A stretch of DNA of 64,000 bases, taken from contig NZ_CP017916.1 of the NCBI RefSeq assembly GCF_002119525.1, forward strand, positions 868,001 through 932,000, read 5' to 3'. Under the pieces are notes generated by a model. The model was given only the letters and a program-made list of their open reading frames with translations. It was not told the origin of the DNA and made no database searches. Origin of the DNA: Vibrio syngnathi. Lineage in GTDB: Bacteria; Pseudomonadota; Gammaproteobacteria; Enterobacterales; Vibrionaceae. The position numbers and the translations under genes were made by a program. Shown here in pieces: positions 39,354-48,769 of the stretch (position 1 is its first letter; each line of letters begins with the position of its first letter).

Positions 39354-40721
39354 ATGAAACTAACAGCAAAACCAGCGGCGAATAACGCTTTACTTATTTC
39401 TATTACGACACCGGATTTTAAAGGTGACGAAGCAAAAGAGTCTCTTGCCGAACTTGCTCGCTTAGTGACAACCCTAGGGTTTAAAGTCGTCGGTACGCAA
39501 TCGCAACACCACAGTTCATCTCAAAGACAGAATGTGCTGGGTGCAGGTAAGCTTGCTGAAATTGCACACCTAACTGGTTATCAAGGCTCTATTGAAGAAG
39601 CAGAAGATGAAGACTTTATTGATGAGTCGTTTGATTTTAATGCTGAAATCGATGAGCTAGATTTTGATGATCTTCCAACGGGCAACTTCCAATACGGTGC
39701 CGCTGATGTTGTGGTATTTGACTGTGATTTAAGTCCTTCTCAAATGCGTACTGTTGAGGCGAGTTTGGGTGTGGAAGTATTTGACCGTACTGGCATCATC
39801 ATCGAAATCTTTAGCCGTCACGCTCGTACTCGTACTGCTCGTCTGCAAGTTGATATCGCTCGTCTAAACTACTTAGTGCCACGACTTCGTGAAACGGCTG
39901 AGGGTGATAAAGAGCGTCAAATGGGTCAGGGCGCAGGTGAAACTTCACTTGAGCTAGACCGTCGTAACGTACGTGACCAAATTGCTGCGCTTAAGCGCGA
40001 GCTAGTAAGCGTACAAGATGAAATGAAGACTCGACGCACAAGGCGCGCAGAGCTTTTCACTGTTGCTTTAGTTGGCTACACCAATGCCGGTAAGTCTTCG
40101 ATGATGCGTGCAATGACCGCAACCGAAGTCGTGGGTGAAGATAAACTGTTCGCAACACTAGATACTACGGTTCGTGCACTTCAACCAATTACTCAACCGC
40201 GTATCTTGGTTTCAGACACGGTTGGTTTCATCAAGAAATTGCCACACGATCTGGTTGCTTCGTTCCACTCAACGCTAGCAGAAGCGCATGATGCTTCATT
40301 GCTACTTTATGTTGTTGATGCTTCTGACGTTTCATTCCGCGCACAACTTGATGTGGTACACGACGTATTAGCACAAGTGGGCGTTGAAGGTAGTGAAAAA
40401 CTATTAGTGCTGAATAAGTGCGATAGACTGACTGAAGAGCAGCAATTAGAGCTTACCGAAGAATTCCCAGATGCGATGCTAACGTCAACTCGTGATCCGT
40501 TAGATATCACGAAACTGCACAAGTACATCGTTGGTGTTGCTGAAGAAGGCATGATCGAAGAAGAGATTACCATTCCTTATTCTGGCCAAGGCATCATTGG
40601 TGAGATTCGCTCAAACATGAGTGTGGTAAAAGAAGAGTACGATTACGAATGTATTAAGCTAACGGTTCGTTCAAGCGCAATTGATTTGGCGCGTTTGAAA
40701 AAGCGTATGCAGAATTCTTAA
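39354..40721 (+). CDS. HflX-family GTPase with an acidic insertion
   Basis: A 455-residue HflX-type GTPase. The N-terminal HflX domain includes the GAGKLAEIA motif, followed by the coiled-coil linker (GAGETSLELDRRNVRDQIAALKREL) and the G domain: G1 GYTNAGKS, G3 DTVGFIKKLPHDLVASFHSTLAE, G4 NKCD. Between residues about 81 and 119 is a strongly acidic insert (EEAEDEDFIDESFDFN and following) that I do not recall in canonical HflX. Canonical Vibrio hflX sits between hfq and hflK; this gene is alone, so it is probably a paralogue. HflX rescues stalled or heat-damaged ribosomes; the role here is inferred. Confidence 0.88.
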   Translation: MKLTAKPAANNALLISITTPDFKGDEAKESLAELARLVTTLGFKVVGTQSQHHSSSQRQNVLGAGKLAEIAHLTGYQGSIEEAEDEDFIDESFDFNAEIDELDFDDLPTGNFQYGAADVVVFDCDLSPSQMRTVEASLGVEVFDRTGIIIEIFSRHARTRTARLQVDIARLNYLVPRLRETAEGDKERQMGQGAGETSLELDRRNVRDQIAALKRELVSVQDEMKTRRTRRAELFTVALVGYTNAGKSSMMRAMTATEVVGEDKLFATLDTTVRALQPITQPRILVSDTVGFIKKLPHDLVASFHSTLAEAHDASLLLYVVDASDVSFRAQLDVVHDVLAQVGVEGSEKLLVLNKCDRLTEEQQLELTEEFPDAMLTSTRDPLDITKLHKYIVGVAEEGMIEEEITIPYSGQGIIGEIRSNMSVVKEEYDYECIKLTVRSSAIDLARLKKRMQNS

Positions 40722-40754
40722 TCTTTTTTCGTGTTTAGACATAATTGAAAAGAC

Positions 40755-40782
40755 AAAAAAGAGAGCCTAGGCTCTCTTTTTT
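40755..40782. terminator. Bidirectional terminator between the hflX paralogue and minE
   Basis: A 28-base perfect palindrome: A6-GAGAGCC-TA-GGCTCTC-T6. It suits both converging transcripts. Confidence 0.93.
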
Positions 40783-40814
40783 ATTGAATATTGATAAACT
40801 CCGCCGAACTCTGC

Positions 40815-41078
40815 TTATCGGTCTTCTTCTGGAAGCTTGACGTTCAGCTCTAATACTGAGATGTCGTCATCTTTGTGTTCGAAAGTCAGATCAACCATTG
40901 ATGGATCGACGTCAACGTACTTCGCAATACACTTCAAGATGTCTTCTTTTAGTTGCGGCAGATAAGACGGCGCTGGGTCGTCATGGCTGCGTCGCTCGGC
41001 AACAATGATCTGCAAACGCTCTTTAGCTAGGTTTGCGGTTGTCTTTTTTTGTGGTCTAAAAAACTCTAGTAATGACAT
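40815..41078 (-). CDS. minE: Cell division topological specificity factor MinE
   Basis: MinE stimulates MinD ATPase and drives pole-to-pole oscillation so that FtsZ rings form at mid-cell. The 87 residues have the N-terminal membrane/MinD-contact peptide ([30 protein letters not shown]) in two segments and the topological domain with [16 protein letters not shown]. Length is standard (87-88). It follows minD by 6 bases. Confidence 0.97.
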   Translation of the reverse strand: MSLLEFFRPQKKTTANLAKERLQIIVAERRSHDDPAPSYLPQLKEDILKCIAKYVDVDPSMVDLTFEHKDDDISVLELNVKLPEEDR

Positions 41079-41084
41079 TGCGAA

Positions 41085-41897
41085 TTAGCCCCCGAACAGT
41101 CTTTTGAAGATGCCTTTCTTCTGTTCCGTTAAGAAACGGAAATCCACTTGGTTACCCAGTAGTCGTTCTACAGTATCATTGTAAGCCATACCTGCATCGG
41201 TTGCTTCGTCAAAAATAACTGGAACACCTTTGTTCGACGCGTTCAGTACTGCTTGGCTCTCTGGAATCACACCCAGTAGAGAGATGTGAAGAATCTCTTC
41301 AACGTCCTCAACACTGAGCATCTCACCTTGAGTTACACGTGCTGGGTTGTAGCGAGTCAGTAAAAGGTGCGTTTTTACTGGTTCTAAGCCATCTTCTGAA
41401 CGACGAGACTTAGAATCAAGAATACCGAGAATACGGTCTGAATCGCGTACAGAAGAAACTTCTGGGTTAGTCGTAACAATCGCTTCATCAGCAAAGTAAA
41501 GCGCCATCAGAGCGCCTTGCTCGATACCTGCAGGAGAATCACAGATGATGAAATCAAAGCCCATTTCATCCAGTTCATCAAATACACGACGAACACCATC
41601 TTTTGTTAGTGCATCTTTATCACGAGTTTGAGAAGCCGGAAGAATGAATAGATTCTCTGTGCGCTTGTCTTTGATCATCGCTTGGTTCAGTGTCGCTTCG
41701 CCATTGATAACGTTAACGAAGTCGTACACAACACGACGCTCACAACCCATGATTAAATCTAGGTTACGCAGACCGATATCAAAGTCGATAACTGCGGTTT
41801 TCTTCCCTTTCAGAGCTAAGCCTGAGGCAATAGCTGCACTGGAGGTCGTTTTGCCTACCCCGCCTTTACCTGACGTTACAACGATAATGCGTGCCAT
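41085..41897 (-). CDS. minD: Septum site-determining ATPase MinD
   Basis: The membrane-associated ATPase that recruits MinC and oscillates with MinE. From ATG at 41897 it has 270 residues: deviant Walker A (TSGKGGVGKTTSSAA), switch region DFDIGLRNLDL, Walker B-like DFIICDSPAGIE, and a C-terminal amphipathic membrane-targeting helix (KKGIFKRLFGG). The frame stays open upstream to 42056 but this is within minC; the start MARIIVVTSGKGG is the family standard. Confidence 0.97.
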   Translation of the reverse strand: MARIIVVTSGKGGVGKTTSSAAIASGLALKGKKTAVIDFDIGLRNLDLIMGCERRVVYDFVNVINGEATLNQAMIKDKRTENLFILPASQTRDKDALTKDGVRRVFDELDEMGFDFIICDSPAGIEQGALMALYFADEAIVTTNPEVSSVRDSDRILGILDSKSRRSEDGLEPVKTHLLLTRYNPARVTQGEMLSVEDVEEILHISLLGVIPESQAVLNASNKGVPVIFDEATDAGMAYNDTVERLLGNQVDFRFLTEQKKGIFKRLFGG

Positions 41898-41919
41898 TTT
41901 GTTTTCCTTTTTATTTCTC

Positions 41920-42582
41920 TTATATTGCGAGGACATCAACGTGTAATACATCGTTTGCCATACTGAACATGGTTTTCTTCTGCCAGTACTCGCTTTCAAT
42001 TTGATCGCTGAGCCAGTAATTTCCAGCAATGGAAACCAGCTCGGCTTGTAAATCATTACAAATTATTTTTGCTTCAGTTTGACCACTCGCGCCTGCAATC
42101 GCACGACCGCGTAAAGTGCCATGGATATGGATGCTGCCATCGGCAATCACTTCCGCACCGGCACTCACATGGCTGAGGATCAACAGGTCGCCATCTTTTG
42201 CATACACTTGCTGACCAGAACGAATCGGCGTTCTCACCACTTTTATCGGAGCCATCTTCGCTGGAGCTTGAGAAGGAGATTTACTGGCTGTCATCACGGC
42301 AAAACCAGCTTCTTTCGCTAGGTTCTGCATACGCTTATCCGAACAACCAGCCACACCTACAGGGATCATGCCCGCTTGAGATATACCCTCTTTCAGTTTC
42401 ACAAAATCGATATCACCCGCGACTTTGCTAATATTGATAACAACAGGTGCAGCAGCGAAAAAAGTGGGAGCTTGGTTTACTTTTTCTTGAAGAAAAGACA
42501 CCGCATTTTCGACTTGATCATCGGATAAGTGCAAAACAGATAGCGTAAAACTGCTACCTTTTAGATCTGGATTACTAGACAT
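41920..42582 (-). CDS. minC: Septum inhibitor MinC
   Basis: MinC blocks FtsZ polymerisation away from mid-cell. The 220 residues comprise an N-terminal FtsZ-inhibiting domain (about 1-105), a short Ser/Pro/Ala linker and a C-terminal beta-helix domain (about 115-220) with [20 protein letters not shown] and [11 protein letters not shown], which binds MinD. It is first in minCDE; minD follows after 22 bases. Confidence 0.96.
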   Translation of the reverse strand: MSSNPDLKGSSFTLSVLHLSDDQVENAVSFLQEKVNQAPTFFAAAPVVINISKVAGDIDFVKLKEGISQAGMIPVGVAGCSDKRMQNLAKEAGFAVMTASKSPSQAPAKMAPIKVVRTPIRSGQQVYAKDGDLLILSHVSAGAEVIADGSIHIHGTLRGRAIAGASGQTEAKIICNDLQAELVSIAGNYWLSDQIESEYWQKKTMFSMANDVLHVDVLAI

Positions 42583-42654
42583 CGAAAACTACAGGACCTC
42601 AATAGCGGATTGGTACAATTTCTTTATCAATAAAATAAAGGGCGTTGCCTGAAA

Positions 42655-42686
42655 CTTGGTTTATCATGTTATATTCCCAAACCAAG
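42655..42686. promoter_or_regulatory. Inverted repeat in the minC/ycgL divergent region
   Basis: CTTGGTTT (42655-42662) and AAACCAAG (42679-42686), perfect 8-bp arms, flank an AT-rich -10-like TTATAT. It may be an operator between the divergent genes. Confidence 0.4.
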
Positions 42687-42801
42687 CACAGCAAGTAATC
42701 TTGTTGTCAAATGAACGTTTTGTTCCCAATATTTCCCTTAACATAAACTATTGATCTCGTAAGTGAGAGTTTTGTAGTCATAAACAATAAAAAGGTTTGT
42801 C

Positions 42802-43092
42802 ATGCTGTGTTCTATATATAAAAGTTCAAAGAAAGAAGGAACATACCTTTATATCCCTAAGAAGGATGATTTCTCACAAGTTCCTGACGCATTGATGCAA
42901 ATGTTTGGTAAACCTAGTTTTGTAATGGTAATAAAAATGGATGGCCGTAAACTGGCGCAAGTGAACATTGATAAAGTGAGAGAATCACTGAACACCGATG
43001 GTTTCTTTTTGCAGGTTCCGCCACCACCGGTTAATGAACTTGAACTTCATAAAGAGCGTAAAGCTCAGCAAAAAGTTCAAGACGAAGAGTGA
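42802..43092 (+). CDS. ycgL: YcgL-domain protein
   Basis: A 96-residue YcgL (UPF0745) protein: [18 protein letters not shown], then [17 protein letters not shown] and [10 protein letters not shown], the conserved core of the family. Its biochemical role is not established to my knowledge. It is divergent from minCDE and 30 bases before the transglycosylase gene, an order kept in many gammaproteobacteria. Confidence 0.9.
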   Translation: MLCSIYKSSKKEGTYLYIPKKDDFSQVPDALMQMFGKPSFVMVIKMDGRKLAQVNIDKVRESLNTDGFFLQVPPPPVNELELHKERKAQQKVQDEE

Positions 43093-43122
43093 TAGCTACC
43101 TTAATTCAGGGAGGAGTGATCG

Positions 43123-44121
43123 TTGAGTAAATTTTCGAAAACCATATTGGCTGTGTCGGCATTACTATTGGGTAATAGCCTGTCCATTGGTTCAGTTCAG
43201 GCTGAAGAGCTGAGCTTTGAGCAATATGTAGAGAAACTAAAGCAACAAGGCCGTTCAGAAGGCATCTCTGAAGCGATCATTGAAGAAGCCTTTGATGGTG
43301 TGACGTTTAAGCCAAGAGCAGTGAAAGCCGATAAAAACCAACCTGAGAAAAAACTGACTCTGGATGAATACATCCCACGCGCAGTGCCAGATTGGAAAGT
43401 GAAGCAAGCAAGGTCACTCTATAAGAAACACTACACCGCGTTAAAGCGTATTGGTGATGAGTATGGTGTTCAACCAAGATTCATTGTCGCGCTATGGGGT
43501 GTTGAGAGTAATTTTGGTAAGTTCACGGGCAATTACAGTGTTATCGATGCATTAACGACCATGGCCTACGAAGGGCGCAGAGAAGCGTTTTTCCGTAGCG
43601 AAGCCATGGCGGCACTGGCGATTCTTGACCAAGGCCACATTACACCCAAAGAGATGAAAGGTTCTTGGGCTGGTGCAATGGGCCAACCTCAATTTATGCC
43701 TAGCTCATTCCTAGCTTATGCTGCAGATGGTAATGGCGACGGTAAGAAAGACATTTGGGGTACTGAAGAAGATGTCTTTGCTTCGGCGGCTAATTATCTC
43801 AGCCAATCAGGTTGGGATGACAAATATACTTGGGGCCGTCAGGTTCACGTTCCGGCAACCGTGTCTATCGAGATGCAAGGCCGAGATAAGGACAAAGCGA
43901 AATATCTAAAAGAGTGGTCTGAACTCGGTATTAAGCGCTTTGACGATCGCCCATTGCCAACGCTTGATGAAGACATTAAAGCTTGGCTGATTATGCCAGA
44001 CGATGAAACCGGTCGTTCGTACCTCATTTACAACAACTACAATGTGTTAATGAAGTGGAATCGTTCTTACTACTTTGCTTTGGCAGTAAGCCATCTAGCA
44101 GACAGAATCAAGTTTGATTAG
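43123..44121 (+). CDS. Lytic murein transglycosylase, MltB family
   Basis: A periplasmic enzyme that cleaves peptidoglycan glycan strands to 1,6-anhydro products. The 332 residues have a signal peptide ending SVQAEE and the MltB/GH103 core with the catalytic Glu in ALWGVESNFGKFTGN (about 127), then MGQPQFMPSSFLAYAADGNGD split across about 186-206. There is no lipobox, so it is soluble, unlike E. coli MltB. The start is TTG at 43123, with a strong GGGAGGAG 6 bases upstream. Confidence 0.94.
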   Translation: MSKFSKTILAVSALLLGNSLSIGSVQAEELSFEQYVEKLKQQGRSEGISEAIIEEAFDGVTFKPRAVKADKNQPEKKLTLDEYIPRAVPDWKVKQARSLYKKHYTALKRIGDEYGVQPRFIVALWGVESNFGKFTGNYSVIDALTTMAYEGRREAFFRSEAMAALAILDQGHITPKEMKGSWAGAMGQPQFMPSSFLAYAADGNGDGKKDIWGTEEDVFASAANYLSQSGWDDKYTWGRQVHVPATVSIEMQGRDKDKAKYLKEWSELGIKRFDDRPLPTLDEDIKAWLIMPDDETGRSYLIYNNYNVLMKWNRSYYFALAVSHLADRIKFD

Positions 44122-44172
44122 TAGATCCAGCTTGCTTTGATAGCATTTGGCCTACCATAGGCAGAACGAACT

Positions 44173-44197
44173 AAAGGACTCTTCGGAGTCCTTTTTG
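44173..44197 (+). terminator. Terminator of the transglycosylase gene
   Basis: AAAGGACTC-TTCG-GAGTCCTTT with a T tail. Confidence 0.9.
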
Positions 44198-44231
44198 ATT
44201 TTATATTTTAGAGATTTAAGAAGGTGGTCTT

Positions 44232-45176
44232 GTGCTAACAGACAGAGCTGCACAGATGGTGATATTCCATGCGCTGATCAAGCATGAAGGTTTTACTAGT
44301 GCTGCAAAAAGCTTGAACGTTTCGGTGTCTCATATTAGTAAGCAAGTTGCTTTGCTCGAGGACTCGATAGGTATCAAGCTGGTGCAAAGAACCACACGTA
44401 GCCTAACGTTAACTGCGGCAGGAGATGTATTCTATCAGCACTGTGAGCTGCTGTTTAACACCGTAAAAGCGGCTCAAATGGACATGGACAGCCAGCGTGA
44501 TGATATCTCTGGAATATTGCGAGTAGGGTTGTCACAATCATTTGGCACACTGCATATCATTCCTGCGATTGATCAACTCAGACAGCTTTACCCACAGCTG
44601 AGAATTGAAGTGCATTTGTTCGATTACAAAGTGGACATGATTGAAGAGCGCTTGGATCTCTGGATCACCAATAATGAAGACCTGCCAGAAGGTTATATTG
44701 CGCAGCGTTTAGCCGACAGCCAATTTGTAGTGGCCGCATCACCGGATTATCTAATTAAGGCAGGGACTCCCCATGTACCTTCGGATCTGATTGACCATAA
44801 CTGCCTTATCTATCGCAGCCGTGAACGAGACTATACCTCGTGGGCATTTGATAACGGACATGAGAATCTCAGTGTCAAAGTGGCTGGTGATTATTCGGTG
44901 GATTTGGCCGAAGCGGTGCGAGATGCCGCGGTATCAGGGTGGGGCATTGCTTACTTGGCGACTTATTTAGTCAAAGAAGAGTTTAGAACAGGCAAGTTAA
45001 TCCAAGTATTACCAGAATGGAGAGCCAGTCAGCTAATGCCATTCTACGCCGTCTATCCGAGTAGAAAGAACATGCCAAAGAAGCTTTCAGCAGTGATTGA
45101 GTTCATCAAAAAGCATGTTGGTTCGCCGACGTATTGGGACAAAAACCTCAAAACTTGCGTTGAGCTGCATCGTTAA
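44232..45176 (+). CDS. LysR-family transcriptional regulator
   Basis: A 314-residue regulator: N-terminal winged helix (VIFHALIKHEGFTSAAKSLNVSVSHISKQVALLEDSIG in pieces, residues about 8-45), QRTTRSLTLTAAG hinge, and a type-2 periplasmic-binding-like effector domain. The start is GTG at 44232 with AAGAAGG a few bases upstream. It belongs to the general LTTR group of LrhA/DsdC-like regulators; the target is unknown. A terminator separates it from the upstream gene and it is co-directional with nupC, so control of nucleoside uptake is conceivable but unsupported. Confidence 0.88.
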   Translation: MLTDRAAQMVIFHALIKHEGFTSAAKSLNVSVSHISKQVALLEDSIGIKLVQRTTRSLTLTAAGDVFYQHCELLFNTVKAAQMDMDSQRDDISGILRVGLSQSFGTLHIIPAIDQLRQLYPQLRIEVHLFDYKVDMIEERLDLWITNNEDLPEGYIAQRLADSQFVVAASPDYLIKAGTPHVPSDLIDHNCLIYRSRERDYTSWAFDNGHENLSVKVAGDYSVDLAEAVRDAAVSGWGIAYLATYLVKEEFRTGKLIQVLPEWRASQLMPFYAVYPSRKNMPKKLSAVIEFIKKHVGSPTYWDKNLKTCVELHR

Positions 45177-45381
45177 TTGTTTCCTAATTCATAAATATAA
45201 TTTCCATATGGAAAAAGTATGCTTTTCAAGCAAGTTAAATCATTAAAATTCAACGCTTTAATATAATCACAGGCAAGGCGGTGATAATCCCAACATCACA
45301 TTAACAACCGCACCTTGCCGCAAACGATTTCCTCTATACAATGCGTCGCCTTTCCTACCTACAACTTTTAGGTTGACGCAT

Positions 45382-46581
45382 ATGGCTTCCCTACTTGGAA
45401 TTATCACTATTTTAGTAGCCGCTTGGTTACTATCTACGGACAGAAAAAATATCCCACTAAGAACCGTCTCTATGGCTTTCTTATTGCAAATCTCATTCGC
45501 GCTATTGGTTCTTTATGTACCAATGGGTAAAGAAGCGCTGAATGCCGCTACTGGTGCGGTATCTAGTTTGATCAACTACGGTCAAGAGGGGATTAACTTT
45601 TTATTTGGTGGCCTAACGAATAACGGATTTGTTTTTGCTATTAACGTTCTCGGCATCATTATCTTTTTCTCTGCATTGATCTCAGGTTTGTATCACATCG
45701 GCTTTATGCCAAAGGTGATCAACATCATCGGCGGTGCTTTGCAGAAGTTTCTTGGCACAGGTCGTGCGGAGTCACTGTCTGCAACGGCAAACATTTTTGT
45801 TGGCATGATCGAAGCGCCATTGGTGGTTAAGCCTTACCTAAAACATATGACGGACTCACAGCTGTTTGCCGTAATGGTATGTGGTTTGGCCTCTGTTGCT
45901 GGTGGCACGCTAGTGGGTTATGCATCGCTGGGTGTTGACCTAAACTATCTGATCGCTGCGGCATTCATGTCGGCACCAGCTGGTCTATTGATGGCTAAAA
46001 TCTTAGTACCAGGCAGCCCTGAGGATGTTCAAGAAAATATTGAGTCTGGTGTGGAGATTCCACGAGCAACAAACGTAGTTGAGGCAATGGCAGATGGGGC
46101 TATGTCTGGACTTCGTATTGCCGTTGCGGTGGGTGCGACACTTCTGGCCTTTATCAGTGTGATTGCGATGCTGAATGGCTTGTTAGGTATTGTTGGTGGC
46201 TGGTTTGGCGTAAACCTAAGCTTCGAACTTATCCTAGGTTATGTGTTCGCACCCGTTGCATGGCTGATCGGTGTACCATGGTCTGAGGCTGTGGTTGCAG
46301 GCTCGCTGATCGGTAACAAAATCGTTGTGAATGAGTTTGTGGCTTTCATCCAGTTAATGGACGTAAAAGATGCACTGAGTGAGCACTCAAAAGCGATCGT
46401 TACTTTTGCACTATGTGGTTTTGCAAATATCTCTACCATGGCAATTCTGATCGGTGGTTTGGGCAGCTTAGTTCCAGAGCGTCGCTCTTTCATCTCACAA
46501 TACGGCTTCAAAGCGATTTGTGCAGGTGTGCTTGCCAACTTAATGAGCGCAGCGATTGCTGGTGTGGTGCTTTCTCTTTAG
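45382..46581 (+). CDS. nupC: NupC-family nucleoside:cation symporter
   Basis: A 399-residue concentrative nucleoside transporter. Family blocks are GINFLFGG, FVFAINVLGIIIFFSALISGLYHIG, SATANIFVGMIEAPLVVKP and GFANISTMAILIGGLGSLVPE, in 8-10 membrane segments. ATG at 45382 is preferred to an in-frame TTG three codons upstream. The leader (45250-45360) has an imperfect GGCAAGGCGGT/ACCGCACCTTGCC inverted repeat of unknown role. Confidence 0.94.
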   Translation: MASLLGIITILVAAWLLSTDRKNIPLRTVSMAFLLQISFALLVLYVPMGKEALNAATGAVSSLINYGQEGINFLFGGLTNNGFVFAINVLGIIIFFSALISGLYHIGFMPKVINIIGGALQKFLGTGRAESLSATANIFVGMIEAPLVVKPYLKHMTDSQLFAVMVCGLASVAGGTLVGYASLGVDLNYLIAAAFMSAPAGLLMAKILVPGSPEDVQENIESGVEIPRATNVVEAMADGAMSGLRIAVAVGATLLAFISVIAMLNGLLGIVGGWFGVNLSFELILGYVFAPVAWLIGVPWSEAVVAGSLIGNKIVVNEFVAFIQLMDVKDALSEHSKAIVTFALCGFANISTMAILIGGLGSLVPERRSFISQYGFKAICAGVLANLMSAAIAGVVLSL

Positions 46582-46678
46582 CTAGATGATAAGTACAGAG
46601 TGGATGAGTCAGTCACTTTGTTTCCCCTATAGTAAAGTGACTGATTAATCACACTAATATTCGGTTAGCATGAAAAAG

Positions 46679-46714
46679 AGAGCCTATAGTTTAATTACAT
46701 AGGCTTTATTGTTT
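46679..46714 (+). terminator. Terminator of nupC
   Basis: AGCCTAT / ATAGGCT stem (46681-46687 with 46699-46705) followed by TTATTGTTT. Confidence 0.7.
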
Positions 46715-46766
46715 CAGCAAATAGGTTTGTATCACAAGGTGTGGCGCAAACCTTTTAGGGGCACAA

Positions 46767-48581
46767 ATGGATTTGTCGATTACTTCTTCTCTGGCGTTAA
46801 TTGGACTCTTGTCCTTGGCTTGTCAGTTGCTTGGCTGGCGTTTGCGTCTCCCCGCTATTCTCCCTCTACTTGTCGTCGGCCTAATGTTAGGTCCCGGCCT
46901 AAATATCCTTAATCCTGATGCCATTTTCGGTGATGTGCTGTTTCCTCTGATCTCATTAGGGGTCGCCATCATTCTTTTTGAAGGTGCATTGACCCTTAAT
47001 TTCAAAGAAATCAGAGGCCACGGTCGCATGGTGACTCACTTGGTGAGTTTCGGCATGTTGATTACATGGGCGTGCATTGTGGTGGCTGCATACTACTTTG
47101 TAGATTTCAGTTGGCCATTGGCGGCACTGTTTGCTGCATTAGTCGTGGTGACTGGCCCAACGGTGATTGTTCCCATGCTGCGCAGCATTCAGCCCAAATC
47201 TTCGTTAGGCAGCATCTTACGCTGGGAAGGGATAGTGATTGACCCGATTGGCGCTCTGTTTGCCGTCCTTGTTTACGAATACATTGTCTCTTCTGCCGAT
47301 CCTACAAGCCATGTTCTGTCGGCGTTGGGGCTGACTTTAACCATTGGTTTGGGCTTAGGGATCATCGGTGGCCATTTGATTGCTAAGATGCTGAAAGGGC
47401 ATTGGGTTCCCCACTATTTGCGTAATGTGGCCGTGCTGACGTTAATGCTCGCCGCGTTCTCTTTTTCAAATGACCTGAGTGAAGAGTCTGGCTTATTAAC
47501 CGTGACTATCATGGGTATCTGGCTCGCCAACGTGAAAGGCTTGGATCTTGAAGACATTATTGAATTCAAAGAAACCCTGACTGTGTTACTCATTTCTGCG
47601 TTGTTTATTCTGTTAGCTAGCAGGCTTGATTCAGGGACTTTTCTCTCAATAGGTTGGGGCGGAATTGGCTTATTAGCGGTCGTCATGCTGGCGGCTCGTC
47701 CTCTGAGTGTGTGGATCAGCGGGATCGGCACGGATCTTACCTCAGCAGATAAATGGTTTTTGAGCTGGATGGCGCCTCGTGGGATCGTTGCTGCTGCGGT
47801 TTCTTCTTTGTTTGCTATCAAGCTTCAAGAGAAGCAATTGATTGAAGGGGCTGATTTACTGGTGCCAATGGTGTTCTTGGTCATCATTGGCACGGTTGTG
47901 ATTCAAAGTCTAACCGCAAGTTGGTGGGCAAGAAGGTTAGGTGTGACTCAAGAGAAAGCGCAAGGGGTTATCTTCTTTGGCGCGACTCATTTTGCAAGAC
48001 AGTTCGCCAAGGTGTTGGCGACACACAACATCAACAGTGTACTTGCCGATACCAACTGGGAAAGCATTCGCTTGGCGCGTATGGAAAACCTCAATGTCTA
48101 TTTTGGTAATCCAGCCTCAAGCCACGCGGAAAATAATCTGGAATTGGACGGGATAGGGCGTGCCATGATCGTTTCGCCTTACCGTCAAACCAACCCACTA
48201 GTCAGTATGCACTATCAAGATGAGTTTGGTGAAAATAAGGTGTTTGAGCTTGAATCGACAGAAACTAAACACGAAAGGCACTCAGTGAGTCGAGATGGCA
48301 ACAGAAGTCTGTTTTCAGAAGGGATTACCTATTCCAAGCTTAATTCATTGATGGCTCAAGGCTGCCAAATTAAGAGCACGGGTTTGACCGAAGCGTTCGA
48401 CCTTAATGAGTTTAACGCGCTGTATCCTAAAGCGATTCCACTTGGTGTGATTACTGGGGGTGACTTCCGATTGGTGACGCAAGGTTCTGATTTGGAAAAA
48501 CTCATATCAACGGAGTGTCAGGTCATTAGTTTATTGCCGCCTTCTGAACAGACGGAAAAGGTCGAGATACCAGATAAGTAG
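46767..48581 (+). CDS. CPA1-type cation:proton antiporter with RCK-like domain
   Basis: A 604-residue protein: 12 or so membrane segments (residues about 1-390) of the NhaP/CPA1 family, with the ion-binding region (VVVTGPTVIVPML and WEGIVIDPIGALFAVL, including the family Asp), then a cytoplasmic TrkA-N/RCK-like domain (about 398-500, GVIFFGATHFARQFAKVL) and a small C-terminal domain. It probably exchanges Na+ or K+ for H+ and may be gated by a nucleotide. It stands alone after a terminator. Confidence 0.9.
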   Translation: MDLSITSSLALIGLLSLACQLLGWRLRLPAILPLLVVGLMLGPGLNILNPDAIFGDVLFPLISLGVAIILFEGALTLNFKEIRGHGRMVTHLVSFGMLITWACIVVAAYYFVDFSWPLAALFAALVVVTGPTVIVPMLRSIQPKSSLGSILRWEGIVIDPIGALFAVLVYEYIVSSADPTSHVLSALGLTLTIGLGLGIIGGHLIAKMLKGHWVPHYLRNVAVLTLMLAAFSFSNDLSEESGLLTVTIMGIWLANVKGLDLEDIIEFKETLTVLLISALFILLASRLDSGTFLSIGWGGIGLLAVVMLAARPLSVWISGIGTDLTSADKWFLSWMAPRGIVAAAVSSLFAIKLQEKQLIEGADLLVPMVFLVIIGTVVIQSLTASWWARRLGVTQEKAQGVIFFGATHFARQFAKVLATHNINSVLADTNWESIRLARMENLNVYFGNPASSHAENNLELDGIGRAMIVSPYRQTNPLVSMHYQDEFGENKVFELESTETKHERHSVSRDGNRSLFSEGITYSKLNSLMAQGCQIKSTGLTEAFDLNEFNALYPKAIPLGVITGGDFRLVTQGSDLEKLISTECQVISLLPPSEQTEKVEIPDK

Positions 48582-48663
48582 CAACGAGCACTGCATCAAA
48601 AGCGAGTCGCCCTGATTCAAAAACGAATAGCTTTATATCAAAAAGCGAATAGCTTAGTATCAA

Positions 48664-48694
48664 AAAAGCCGCAACGTTCATCACGTTACGGCTT
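48664..48694 (-). terminator. Terminator of folD
   Basis: AAAGCCG-C-AACGT / ACGTT-A-CGGCTTT stem with one mismatch, T6 on the minus strand. Just beside it (48605-48665) is a short imperfect tandem repeat of about 22 bases, containing CGAATAGCTT twice. Confidence 0.75.
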
Positions 48695-48769
48695 TCGAAT
48701 TCTGCTTAGCTTATTTTACTCTAGGGCTAGGCCATTGATACCTATTGCTACCTAAGCCGTCATTGCAGA

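Noticed and set aside
45250..45360. Possible riboswitch in the nupC leader
   Set aside because: Only an imperfect inverted repeat is visible; no conserved riboswitch core such as a purine or preQ1 aptamer can be recognised.
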